64,000 nucleotides of DNA from JBKPRX01 sp046734795 (GTDB lineage Bacteria; Actinomycetota; Thermoleophilia; Gaiellales; Gaiellaceae). This document shows positions 32,056 to 39,951 of the stretch, one piece after another (the stretch's first letter is position 1; each line of letters starts with the position of its first letter). Where the stretch lies: the NCBI GenBank assembly GCA_046734795.1, contig JBKPRX010000011.1, positions 1 to 64,000 of the forward strand. Reading direction: 5' to 3'. A program made the translations under genes and the position numbers. The notes beneath the pieces are model-generated. The model saw only the letters and a program-made list of their open reading frames with translations, was not told where the DNA came from and did not search any database.

Positions 32056-33747
32056 ATGAACCTGCCTGTCCTCCTCGCCTTCGACGAGGATCCGGAAGTC
32101 CTCGAGAACGTCAACGCGCAGCTCGTCCAGCGCTACGGGCGCGACTATCGCGTCGAGGTGCACGCAGACTCCGACGACGCGCTGCGAAAGCTGACGGAGC
32201 TCGCGGATGCAGGAGACGAAGTCCCGCTCGTCCTTGCCGGGCAGCCGACGCTGGGTACAGCCGGAACCGATTTCCTCGAGCACGTCCGCCGGCTGCACCC
32301 GCATGCGAAGCGTGCGCTCCTCGTCTCGCGGAGCGTGTGGGTTGACGGGCCGTCCGCGGAGTCGATTCGCGCAGCGATGGCCCTCGGTCGCATCGACCAC
32401 TACGTGCTCGAGCCCGGCGCATCGCCTGACGAGGTGTTCCACGAGGCCGTATCGAGCTTCCTGCTCGAATGGGCGCGCGAGGGGCGCCGCACTCCGCACA
32501 CCGTGCACATCGTCGGCGATGAGTGGTCCGGCCGGGCGTACGAGCTCAGAGACGTCTTCGAGCGCTGCGCCGCTCCACATGCGTTTTGTCTCGCAGACTC
32601 GGACGAAGGTCGCGAGTTTCTCGAGAAGGCAGGCCCGGACGCGAAGCTGCCGTTGATGGTCTTGCCCGACGGCGAGATCCTCAGCGATCCCTCCGACGCT
32701 CAGATCGCAGCTGCCGCGGGCGCGCCGAGCGAAATCGAGGAGCGTTCGTACGACCTCGTGATCGTCGGTGCGGGACCGGCTGGTCTCTCGGCGGCTGTCT
32801 ACGGCGCTTCCGAGGGGATGCGCGTCTTGGTCCTCGACGAAGGCGGGATCGGCGGGCAGGCGCGGTCGAGCTCGCTCATTCGGAACTACCTCGGCTTCGC
32901 AAAAGGTGTGAGCGGCAGTCGCCTCGCGGAGGAGGCCTACGACCAGGCGATGCTCTTCGGGGCGAGCTTCGTGTTCATGCATCGCGCGACGCGGCTCGAG
33001 CGTGCGGACGGTCGCTTGTCGCTCTCGCTTGCGGACGGGCGAACTGTGAGCGCACGGGCGGTGATCCTCGCCACTGGCGCGACGTACAGGCGGTTGGGAA
33101 TCGAGGCTCTCGAGAATCTGACGGGCGCCGGCGTGTTCTACGGCGGTCCCGCCGCCGAGGCCCCGGCGCTCGGAGGCAAGGACGTCTTCGTCGCAGGCGG
33201 CGGCAACTCGGCGGGGCAGGCGGCGCTCCACCTCGCGCGCTACGCAAAGAACGTCACACTGCTCGTGCGTGCGAACCGTCTCGATGCCGGCATGTCGCGC
33301 TACCTCGTCCAAGCCGTCGAGGCGGCGCCGAACGTCGACGTGCGAGTGGGAACGACAGTCGTCGGCGGGGGCGGCCAAGGGCGCCTCGACGAGCTCGTCC
33401 TGCTGGACTCCTCAACGGGCGAAGAGCAGACCGTGGCCGCCGATGCGCTCTTCGTCCTGATCGGTGCTCGTCCGAAGACGGAGTGGCTACCGCCGGACAT
33501 CGCGCGCGACCGGAACGGGTTTCTCCTCACGGGTGACGACCTCGGGGGCGGTGACGGCTGGCCACTCGTGCGGCGGGCGCTCGCGCTCGAGACGAGCATG
33601 CCTGGCGTTCTTGCAGCGGGTGATGTGAGGCACGCTTCCGTCAAGCGCGTCGCCGCAGCGGTCGGGGAAGGCTCGATCGCGGTTCAGCTCGTGCACAGCC
33701 TCTTCGAGCTCGAGCGCGAAGCCCGAGCGTCTGTGGCCGTCTCCTAG
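32056..33747 (+). CDS. Fused receiver-like / thioredoxin-reductase-like flavoprotein
   Basis: A 563-residue protein. Residues 1-125 resemble a response-regulator receiver, but the usual phospho-Asp position (LVLAGQPTLG) carries no Asp. Residues about 145-225 look thioredoxin/glutaredoxin-like. From 230 it is a thioredoxin-reductase-type FAD/NAD(P)H module: VIVGAGPAGLSAAVYGASEG, DEGGIGGQA, VFVAGGGNSAGQAALHLA and PGVLAAGDVR. The redox CxxC of TrxR is missing (FYGGPAAEA in its place), as in other fused REC/TrxR-like proteins. It therefore probably passes electrons to a partner or acts as a sensor. ATG 32056. Confidence 0.85.
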   Translation: MNLPVLLAFDEDPEVLENVNAQLVQRYGRDYRVEVHADSDDALRKLTELADAGDEVPLVLAGQPTLGTAGTDFLEHVRRLHPHAKRALLVSRSVWVDGPSAESIRAAMALGRIDHYVLEPGASPDEVFHEAVSSFLLEWAREGRRTPHTVHIVGDEWSGRAYELRDVFERCAAPHAFCLADSDEGREFLEKAGPDAKLPLMVLPDGEILSDPSDAQIAAAAGAPSEIEERSYDLVIVGAGPAGLSAAVYGASEGMRVLVLDEGGIGGQARSSSLIRNYLGFAKGVSGSRLAEEAYDQAMLFGASFVFMHRATRLERADGRLSLSLADGRTVSARAVILATGATYRRLGIEALENLTGAGVFYGGPAAEAPALGGKDVFVAGGGNSAGQAALHLARYAKNVTLLVRANRLDAGMSRYLVQAVEAAPNVDVRVGTTVVGGGGQGRLDELVLLDSSTGEEQTVAADALFVLIGARPKTEWLPPDIARDRNGFLLTGDDLGGGDGWPLVRRALALETSMPGVLAAGDVRHASVKRVAAAVGEGSIAVQLVHSLFELEREARASVAVS

Positions 33748-33878
33748 GCCGCGACCTACCTCGCTTCCTGCGGCGCCGGATCGGCGCGAAAACCGCACCA
33801 CGGCTACGAGCGCTCCCGGATGCCCGAACGAGTCTCGCCGGCGATGATCGATCGACAACGCGGAAGGAGTGAGCGCGG

Positions 33879-34355
33879 ATGAAACCGATCAAGGAAGCAG
33901 CGGCCGAGTTCCTCGCGCACAAGCGCGTCGCGGTGACGGGCGTCTCGCGGTCACCGAAGGATCACGGCAGCAATGTCGTCTACAGGCGCCTGCGAGATCG
34001 TGGCTACGACGTCTTCGCCGTGAACCCGAATGCGGACACGGTCGAAGGAGATCGCGCCTACGACGATCTCCGGTCGATCCCCGGCGGCGTCGACGCGGTG
34101 GTGATCGGCACGAGCCCCGAGCATGCGAACGAGACGATGCGCGAATGCGCCGAGCTCGGCATCGAGCATGTGTGGATGCACCGCGGTCCGGGCGCCGGCA
34201 GCGTCTCGGATGCGGCAACGACATACGGACGCGCGCACGGCGTCGAAGTGATCGACGGCGGCTGTCCGTGCATGTTCGGCCCGACAGCGGACTTCGGGCA
34301 CAAGGCGATGCGGCCGGTGCTCACGCTGTTCGGCAGCGTCCCGAAGCGCGTCTGA
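33879..34355 (+). CDS. CoA-binding domain protein (YccU-like)
   Basis: A 158-residue Rossmann-like CoA_binding-family protein (RVAVTGVSRSPKDHGSNVVYRRL, VNPNADTVEGDRAYDDL, DAVVIGTSPEHA). It is of the stand-alone YccU type, whose function is unknown. ATG 33879 has GGAAGGAG at good spacing. The C-terminal DGGCPCMFGP carries two cysteines. Eighteen bases before the next small gene, so probably co-transcribed. Confidence 0.85.
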   Translation: MKPIKEAAAEFLAHKRVAVTGVSRSPKDHGSNVVYRRLRDRGYDVFAVNPNADTVEGDRAYDDLRSIPGGVDAVVIGTSPEHANETMRECAELGIEHVWMHRGPGAGSVSDAATTYGRAHGVEVIDGGCPCMFGPTADFGHKAMRPVLTLFGSVPKRV

Positions 34356-34372
34356 TTCCAGGGAGGTAGCCC

Positions 34373-34600
34373 ATGAGGCGCTACGAGTACAAGGTCATCG
34401 ACACCGGTAAGCACGTTCAGGAGCACCTCAACGAGCTCGGTGCCGCAGGTTGGCGCGTCGTCTGCGTCACGACGAAGAAGCAACTCTTCATCGCCCCGCC
34501 ACAGGCGATCATCCTGATGCGCGAAGTGCGATCGACCGAGACGCCCAAGATCTCTGACGAGAGCGATCGCGAAGGGCGGACCGCGCTGCTCGTTGGCTAG
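34373..34600 (+). CDS. DUF4177-like small protein
   Basis: A 75-residue protein beginning RRYEYKVIDTGKHVQEHLNELGAAGWRVV, the pattern of DUF4177 (Y-E-Y-K-V ... LNELGxxGW). The C-terminus is polar. ATG 34373 follows AGGGAGGT. It ends just before the bidirectional hairpin at 34627. Confidence 0.7.
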   Translation: MRRYEYKVIDTGKHVQEHLNELGAAGWRVVCVTTKKQLFIAPPQAIILMREVRSTETPKISDESDREGRTALLVG

Positions 34601-34626
34601 GGCGATGCTCGGACGGGCTTGAGGCG

Positions 34627-34657
34627 CAAGGGCGCGCGGGTCACCCGCGCGCCCTTG
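34627..34657. terminator. Bidirectional terminator hairpin
   Basis: A perfect 14-base stem (CAAGGGCGCGCGGG / CCCGCGCGCCCTTG) with a TCA loop, placed exactly between two convergent genes (stops at 34600 and 34673). It would serve both strands. Confidence 0.75.
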
Positions 34658-34672
34658 CCGATCGCAGCGTGA

Positions 34673-35068
34673 CTACGTGGCGAGCGCCTTCGCCTTCAGC
34701 GCGTCGAACTCTTGCTGCGTGATCGCGCCGCTGTCGAGCAGTTGCTTTCCGCGCGCGATCTGCTCGGTCGGGTCGTTCTGAGAAGCGACGGAGCGGATGT
34801 ACGCATCGGTCTGGCTCTGTGCGGCTTGTGCCTGCTGCATGTTCCGCTCGGCCATCTTCTGCCCCTGCGTGATCAGGTAGATGAGCGCGGCCAGGAACGG
34901 CACGAAGATCAGGAAGATCACCCACAGCGCCTTGGTTCCCCCGCCGATGTCGTGGCGGCGAAAGACGTCGGCGAGGATCGTGATCAGGAACCAGATCCAG
35001 ATCACCCAGGCGAAGAAGATGAACATCGACCACATGACGTCGAGGAACGGAAAATCACTTGCGAGCAT
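34673..35068 (-). CDS. PLDc_N plus SHOCT domain membrane protein
   Basis: A 131-residue protein. Two membrane helices with the PLDc_N signature (FLDVMWSMFIFFAWVIWIWF, DVFRRHDIGGGTKALW, VPFLAALIYLI), then a Gln/Ala helix, then a SHOCT tail (QIARGKQLLDSGAITQQEFDALKAKAL). ATG 35068 has AAAGGAGC upstream. It is closest to the protein at 12765, which has the same start but no SHOCT. Repeat site 12 lies 74 bases upstream. Confidence 0.85.
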   Translation of the reverse strand: MLASDFPFLDVMWSMFIFFAWVIWIWFLITILADVFRRHDIGGGTKALWVIFLIFVPFLAALIYLITQGQKMAERNMQQAQAAQSQTDAYIRSVASQNDPTEQIARGKQLLDSGAITQQEFDALKAKALAT

Positions 35069-35142
35069 TGGGGCTCCTTTTCGATGCGTACGATCTCGAT
35101 TGCGTTGCGCCCTAAGGCTTGCGCTTCGCGAGGACAGCGCCC

Positions 35143-35159
35143 TCATCCGCTCCGGATGA
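35143..35159. promoter_or_regulatory. TCRYCC-N5-GGRYGA inverted repeat, site 12 (divergent promoter)
   Basis: Reads TCATCC-GCTCC-GGATGA, a perfect inverted repeat. It lies 35 bases before the plus-strand ATG 35195 and 74 bases before the minus-strand ATG 35068. Confidence 0.65.
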
Positions 35160-35194
35160 CGCGGCTAAGGTCGTTCCCGGAGATCTTGTCAACG

Positions 35195-35782
35195 ATGGCG
35201 AGCGAAGGCGCGCGCGACCGGCTTTTACTCGATTACGGCCAGACGACCGACCTGCTTCGCAGCGTGACCGACATCCGGTTCAAGCTGCTCGCGCTCGTGC
35301 CGACGATCTCCGGACTCGCGGTCGGTCTCCTGAGCCGGCATGCGAGCGCTCCGGAGCTCCTTGCGGTCGGCGGGCTCGGTCTCCTCGCGACGCTCGGAAT
35401 CGTCGTCTACGAGCTTCGCAACACGCAGCTCTACGACTACGCGATCTACCGGGCGACGGTGCTCGAGACGGAGCTCGGCCAGATCTCGATCTTCAATCCG
35501 CCGCAGCCCGGCGGGCTCTACAGCGAACGGCCCGGTCATGACCTTCGCGTCCTCGGCCTCGCGACTGCCGGCCATGAACGTGGGCTCGCCTTCGTCTACG
35601 GCGCGGCGATCGCCGGGTGGTGCTACCTCGTCGCGTGGGGCGCGCTCAGGGCCGCCGACGTCGGTTCGGCGCAGAAGATCGGAGGCGTGATCGGCGCGGT
35701 TGCCGGCGCCGTCGTGCTGCTCGAGTTCCTTCGGGTCGACGGCCGTCCGAACAAGCAGGGCCGTCCGGGACACCGCGGCTAG
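35195..35782 (+). CDS. Four-helix membrane protein of unknown function
   Basis: A 195-residue protein. A soluble head (LLDYGQTTDLLRSVTDIRFKLLALVPTISG) leads into two helices (about residues 28-70). A charged central segment follows (YELRNTQLYDYAIYRATVLETEL), then two more helices (about 130-175). No family recognised with certainty; the head resembles bacterial small-membrane-protein families with SMODS-like associated TM regions, but this is not strong enough to assign. ATG 35195 lacks a convincing ribosome site at normal spacing and sits 35 bases after repeat site 12. Confidence 0.65.
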   Translation: MASEGARDRLLLDYGQTTDLLRSVTDIRFKLLALVPTISGLAVGLLSRHASAPELLAVGGLGLLATLGIVVYELRNTQLYDYAIYRATVLETELGQISIFNPPQPGGLYSERPGHDLRVLGLATAGHERGLAFVYGAAIAGWCYLVAWGALRAADVGSAQKIGGVIGAVAGAVVLLEFLRVDGRPNKQGRPGHRG

Positions 35783-35797
35783 CAACGGCCTCGCGAC

Positions 35798-37234
35798 TCA
35801 GGCGAGCTCGCGGGCGCGAGCGAGAAGGGCCGCCTCCGCGGTGGACTCGTGCTCCCTTGCCGACTCGCTCCAGCTCGCGTGCGCGGCCAGAGTCGCGCGA
35901 AGCCCGTCGAGCATCTCGTCCAACGCGGCCTCCGACGACGAGCCCGCCTGCCGGCGGGCGGCGACGCAGGCCGCGGGATCGAGGGCGTCCTGAAGCGTCG
36001 CTTCGTCGATCTCGACGGGGCGACCGATCGTGGTCTCGGCTGCAGCAGCAAGGCGCTCGGGCGTCAGTTGGGACGGGGGCTCGCCCGCGTCGACGAGATC
36101 GCGGACCGCGCGCCCGACGATCTTGTGCGCAGTGCGGTAGTCGATGCCTCCGCTCAGCGCAAGGACGTCGGCAACGTCGGCGGCGGTGACGAAGCTCTCT
36201 CGTGCGATCTGGGCGAAGCGCTCGGCTCGAAGCTCGAGGCCCTCGAGCACCGATGCGGTCAACCGCGCGATCGCGATCGCCTCGTCGAGCGCGCGCGGAA
36301 CGGTCCCGTTGAGCAGATGGAAGTGATCCGTTCGCGCCGACCCGGTATGCAGAGTCGCGAGCGCGCTCGCGACGTCGCCGGCGGCCTGACCCGCCTGTGT
36401 GCGGATCGCGGCGAGCGCGTAGGGATTCTTCTTCTGCGGCATCAGCGCGCTCGCGCGGCTGTGGGCGTCTGCGAGCTCGACGAGACCGAACTCCTGGCTT
36501 GCGTAGATCTCGAAGTCCTGGCCGAGTTGGCTCTGGTGCGTCGCGGCGATCGCGAGAGCGGCGAGGAGCTCGAGGTAGACGTCCGCCTGCCACGCGGCGT
36601 CCTTCGCATGCTCGACGATGCCGTCACAGCCGAGCAGCTCGGCGAGTCGCGCGCGATCGAGCGACCAGCGCGAGCCGGCGCTTCCACCGGCGCCGGCGAC
36701 GCTCGAGCTGAGAATCGCGTGCGAGGCGCGCGCGCGGTCGGAATCGCGAAGCGCCGGGTACGCGTATGCCAAGAGCAGGTGGCCGATAGTCGTCGGTTGC
36801 GCCGGCTGGAGGTAGGTGTAGTCGATCGCGAGCGCCGTCCGCGTTGCGGTTGCGTGCCGAACGAGCGCCGCAGCTTGGTCGACGAACGCGTCGTGCAGCT
36901 GCAAGACGCCCGCACGAGCCGTCAAGCGAAGAGCGACGCGAAACGCCTCGCGTCGTGGGCGGCCTGCGCTCAGCCAGCCGGCGGCCGCACGCCCCACGCG
37001 CCGCTCGAGCTCGGCTTCGCGTGCGTTGAAGGCGTCGCCAAGCGACGGATCCCACGGAAACTCGTCGGCCGGGATCGCGTGCAGCTCCAGCAGGCCCCGA
37101 AGGAGCGACTTGGCGTCCTCGCCTGCGAGGTCGCCGCCCTCGACGAGCGCTACCGCGTGCGCGAGATCCGCGAGCGACAACCCGCGAGCGAGCCGTGGGC
37201 CGTGCGCGCTCTCGGCCGAATAGGCCGCCGCCAC
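35798..37234 (-). CDS. Argininosuccinate lyase-like protein, catalytic His replaced
   Basis: A 478-residue member of the aspartase/fumarase/argininosuccinate lyase superfamily. The closest pattern is ASL: EFGLVELADAHS and the signature ASALMPQKKNPYA with the catalytic-loop Ser. The second conserved region, normally G-Y-T-H-L-Q, reads DYTYLQPAQP, so the catalytic His of the superfamily is Tyr. This could be a neofunctionalised lyase rather than ArgH, and no other arginine genes are nearby. GTG 37234 is the first usual start, but the frame upstream encodes RLRGGAAGEL, which resembles the conserved ASL N-terminus. Translation may therefore begin at CTG 37297. Confidence 0.75.
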   Translation of the reverse strand: MAAAYSAESAHGPRLARGLSLADLAHAVALVEGGDLAGEDAKSLLRGLLELHAIPADEFPWDPSLGDAFNAREAELERRVGRAAAGWLSAGRPRREAFRVALRLTARAGVLQLHDAFVDQAAALVRHATATRTALAIDYTYLQPAQPTTIGHLLLAYAYPALRDSDRARASHAILSSSVAGAGGSAGSRWSLDRARLAELLGCDGIVEHAKDAAWQADVYLELLAALAIAATHQSQLGQDFEIYASQEFGLVELADAHSRASALMPQKKNPYALAAIRTQAGQAAGDVASALATLHTGSARTDHFHLLNGTVPRALDEAIAIARLTASVLEGLELRAERFAQIARESFVTAADVADVLALSGGIDYRTAHKIVGRAVRDLVDAGEPPSQLTPERLAAAAETTIGRPVEIDEATLQDALDPAACVAARRQAGSSSEAALDEMLDGLRATLAAHASWSESAREHESTAEAALLARARELA

Positions 37235-37355
37235 GAGCTCACCCGCAGCGCCACCGCGAAGCCGCCCGCCCCGCCCCAGCTCCTCAGTCTCCGTCAGGAC
37301 GAAGACACTAGAGGATCGTCGCGACAGCCTCGATTTGAGCTCGGGCGTTCACGTC

Positions 37356-37370
37356 CGGTGTCAGACACCG
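37356..37370. promoter_or_regulatory. 15-bp palindrome upstream of lon, copy 1
   Basis: CGGTGTC-A-GACACCG, a perfect inverted repeat. Its core recurs at 37527. It lies in the gap of about 300-350 bases between the ASL-like gene and lon, which otherwise holds no gene. Confidence 0.5.
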
Positions 37371-37526
37371 CCCTGCGTCAAGGCCGCCGTGTGACGTTTC
37401 TGGACCTTTCCTCGACTGCGGTCCACGGGCCTCGCCAGGTCCCTACGCGGTCTGTTCGTTGCACGTGGCACTCGTTGTGGACGAATCGTCACACAGCTGA
37501 CACACCGTCCGGCTTGACGACGCGCT

Positions 37527-37537
37527 GTGTCTGACAC
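37527..37537. promoter_or_regulatory. GTGTC-T-GACAC palindrome, copy 2
   Basis: Same core as the palindrome at 37356, with centres 169 bases apart. Possible paired operator for lon or for the divergent gene. Confidence 0.45.
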
Positions 37538-37558
37538 CGGTTCTCGGCGCGCGGCGAC

Positions 37559-37581
37559 GTAGCTTCAATATCTGAAGCTAC
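37559..37581. promoter_or_regulatory. Inverted repeat at the lon promoter
   Basis: GTAGCTTCA-N5-TGAAGCTAC, nine-base perfect arms, ending nine bases before ATG 37591 and touching a TATGCT -10-like hexamer (37583-37588). It is not the HspR HAIR consensus, so the regulator is unknown. Confidence 0.55.
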
Positions 37582-37590
37582 TATGCTCCT

Positions 37591-39918
37591 ATGACGAATA
37601 GGAGCGTGAAAGCCGTGCAGAAGTACCTGCTCATCCCACTGGAAGACACGGTTGTCTTCCCGAACATGACGGTCACGCTGCCGCTCGATCCGGGCGGCGA
37701 TGCGACCGTCCTCCTCGTGCCGCGCCACGAGAGCGTCTACGCGAAGGTCGGAACGGTGGCCGAGATCGTCGAGACCGGCCGGCTTCCCGGCGGCGCGCCG
37801 CTCGTCACCGTCAGCGGGCTCCACAGGGCGTCGCTCCATGCGGCCGAAAGCGGCCCGGACGGCCGGCTCTACGTCGAGGTCGACGAGCAACCCGACGAGA
37901 CGCCGCCGCCCGTCCAGACCCGCGAGCTCGAGACCGAGTACCGCGCGGTCGTGGACGAAATCCTCGACCTTCGCGAGGCCGACCCCCGCATCCGCGAGTT
38001 CCTGCGATCTGTCGTCGAGCCCGGCGCGCTTGCCGATACGTGCGCGTACTCGCCCGACCTGACATTCGCGCAGCGAGTCGAGCTGCTCGAGACGCTCGAC
38101 GTCGTCGAACGGCTCCGGCTTGCGATCGCGTTCCAGCGCGAGCGGCTCGCCGAGCTGCAGGTACGGCGGCGCATCCGCGACGACGTGGAGTCGGGCGCGC
38201 AGGCACAGCAGCGCGAGTACTTCCTCCGCAAGCAGCTCGATTCGATCCGCAAGGAACTCGGCGAGGACGACGGCTCGGTCGTCGACGAATACCGAAAGAA
38301 GATCGACGAGGCGGGCATGCCCGACGAGGTCCGCGAGCAGGCGGAGCGCGAGCTCGGCCGGCTCGAGCGGACGGGCGACGCGTCGGGCGAGGCGTCGATG
38401 ATCCGCAGCTACCTCGACTGGCTCCTCGCGGTGCCGTGGGCAAAGACCTCCGAAGAGCGGCTCGACCCGAAGCTCGCGCGCGAGATCCTCGACGCAGACC
38501 ACGCAGGACTCGACGACGTCAAGGAGCGCATCGTCGAGTACCTCGCCGTGCGCAAGCTTCGCGAAGAGCGCGGCATCGCCGAGGACAAGCGGTCCGGCGC
38601 GATCCTCACGCTGATCGGCCCGCCCGGAACCGGCAAGACCTCCATCGGCGAGTCGATCGCGCGGGCACTCAATCGCGAGTTCGTGCGCATGTCGCTCGGC
38701 GGCGTGCGCGACGAAGCAGAGATTCGCGGGCATCGACGTACCTACATCGGCGCGTTGCCGGGACGCCTCGTGCGCGCGCTGCGCGACGCCGGAACGATGA
38801 ACCCCGTGATCATGCTGGACGAGGTCGACAAGGTCGGCGCCGATTGGCGCGGCGACCCGTCGGCCGCGCTCCTCGAGGTGCTCGACCCGGCGCAGAACCA
38901 CTCGTTCCGCGACCACTACCTCGACGTGGAGCTCGATCTCTCGCAGGTCGTCTTCATCGCGACGGCGAACGTCGCCGAGACGATTCCGGGACCGCTCCTC
39001 GATCGCATGGAAGTGATCCGCTTCGACGGCTACACGGTCGACGAGAAGGTCGCTATCGCACGCGGCTACCTCTGGCCGCGGCAGCAGGAGAGAAACGGGC
39101 TGCGCGCAGACGAAGTCGAGATCTCCGACGAGCTGCTCGCGACGATCGTCGCCGAGTACACGCGCGAGGCCGGTGTCCGTCAGCTCGAGCGTGAGCTCGG
39201 GAAGCTGTTGCGCAAGACCGCGACGCGGGTCGCCGCGCGCGACGCCGCGCCTCCGATCGCGATCGACGTCGCGCAGGTGCGCGACGGATTGGGACGCCAG
39301 CGGTTCTGGCAGGAAGCTGCAGAGCGAACCGCCGTACCGGGTGTCGCGACGGGCCTCGCGGTGACCGGGACCGGCGGCGACGTGCTCTTCGTCGAAGCGA
39401 CGCGCATGGACGGCGACGGCCGGCTCGTCTTGACCGGCCAGCTCGGTGACGTCATGAAGGAGTCGGCGCAGATCGCGCTCTCGTGGGTGCGCGCCCACGG
39501 CGACGAGCTCGACATTCCGGCCGAGGACGTGCAAGGACAGTCGTTCCACGTGCACGTGCCGGCGGGCGCGATCCCGAAGGACGGCCCGAGCGCAGGCGTC
39601 ACGATGACGACGGCACTTGCGTCGCTTCTAACACGGCGACCGGTGAAGCACACGGTCGGCATGACCGGCGAGGTGACGCTGCAAGGCCGCGTCCTTCCGA
39701 TCGGCGGTCTGAAGCAAAAGGTCCTCGCAGCCCATGCCGCGGGTCTGACGGAGGTGATCATCCCGGAGCGGAACCGTGCCGACCTCGAGGACGTACCCGA
39801 GGACGTGCGCGAAGCAATGAAGTTCCATCCGGTGATGACCGTCGACGAGGTGCTCGCGCTCTCGCTCGAGCCGGCTGCCGATCATCCGCGCATCCATGGC
39901 GGCGCGGTGGCGGCATGA
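37591..39918 (+). CDS. lon: Lon ATP-dependent protease
   Basis: A 775-residue soluble hexameric protease degrading misfolded and regulatory proteins. Domains: LON substrate-binding (about 10-200), central coiled coil, AAA+ ATPase with Walker A GPPGTGKTS near 344 and Walker B IMLDEVDKVG near 405, and C-terminal protease with catalytic Ser667 (KDGPSAGV) and Lys710 (LKQK). The 43-residue spacing between the two equals that of E. coli Lon. ATG 37591 lies directly after an inverted repeat; GTG 37615 with AGGAG ten bases upstream is an alternative start that keeps the conserved QKYLLIPLED. Likely heat- or stress-controlled through that operator. Confidence 0.95.
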   Translation: MTNRSVKAVQKYLLIPLEDTVVFPNMTVTLPLDPGGDATVLLVPRHESVYAKVGTVAEIVETGRLPGGAPLVTVSGLHRASLHAAESGPDGRLYVEVDEQPDETPPPVQTRELETEYRAVVDEILDLREADPRIREFLRSVVEPGALADTCAYSPDLTFAQRVELLETLDVVERLRLAIAFQRERLAELQVRRRIRDDVESGAQAQQREYFLRKQLDSIRKELGEDDGSVVDEYRKKIDEAGMPDEVREQAERELGRLERTGDASGEASMIRSYLDWLLAVPWAKTSEERLDPKLAREILDADHAGLDDVKERIVEYLAVRKLREERGIAEDKRSGAILTLIGPPGTGKTSIGESIARALNREFVRMSLGGVRDEAEIRGHRRTYIGALPGRLVRALRDAGTMNPVIMLDEVDKVGADWRGDPSAALLEVLDPAQNHSFRDHYLDVELDLSQVVFIATANVAETIPGPLLDRMEVIRFDGYTVDEKVAIARGYLWPRQQERNGLRADEVEISDELLATIVAEYTREAGVRQLERELGKLLRKTATRVAARDAAPPIAIDVAQVRDGLGRQRFWQEAAERTAVPGVATGLAVTGTGGDVLFVEATRMDGDGRLVLTGQLGDVMKESAQIALSWVRAHGDELDIPAEDVQGQSFHVHVPAGAIPKDGPSAGVTMTTALASLLTRRPVKHTVGMTGEVTLQGRVLPIGGLKQKVLAAHAAGLTEVIIPERNRADLEDVPEDVREAMKFHPVMTVDEVLALSLEPAADHPRIHGGAVAA

Positions 39919-39951
39919 CGCTGGAGCGGTGGCCGGCCGCGGTGGTGGGGC

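Noticed and set aside
37559..37581. HspR HAIR element at lon
   Set aside because: The arms GTAGCTTCA/TGAAGCTAC and the five-base spacer do not fit CTTGAGT-N7-ACTCAAG.
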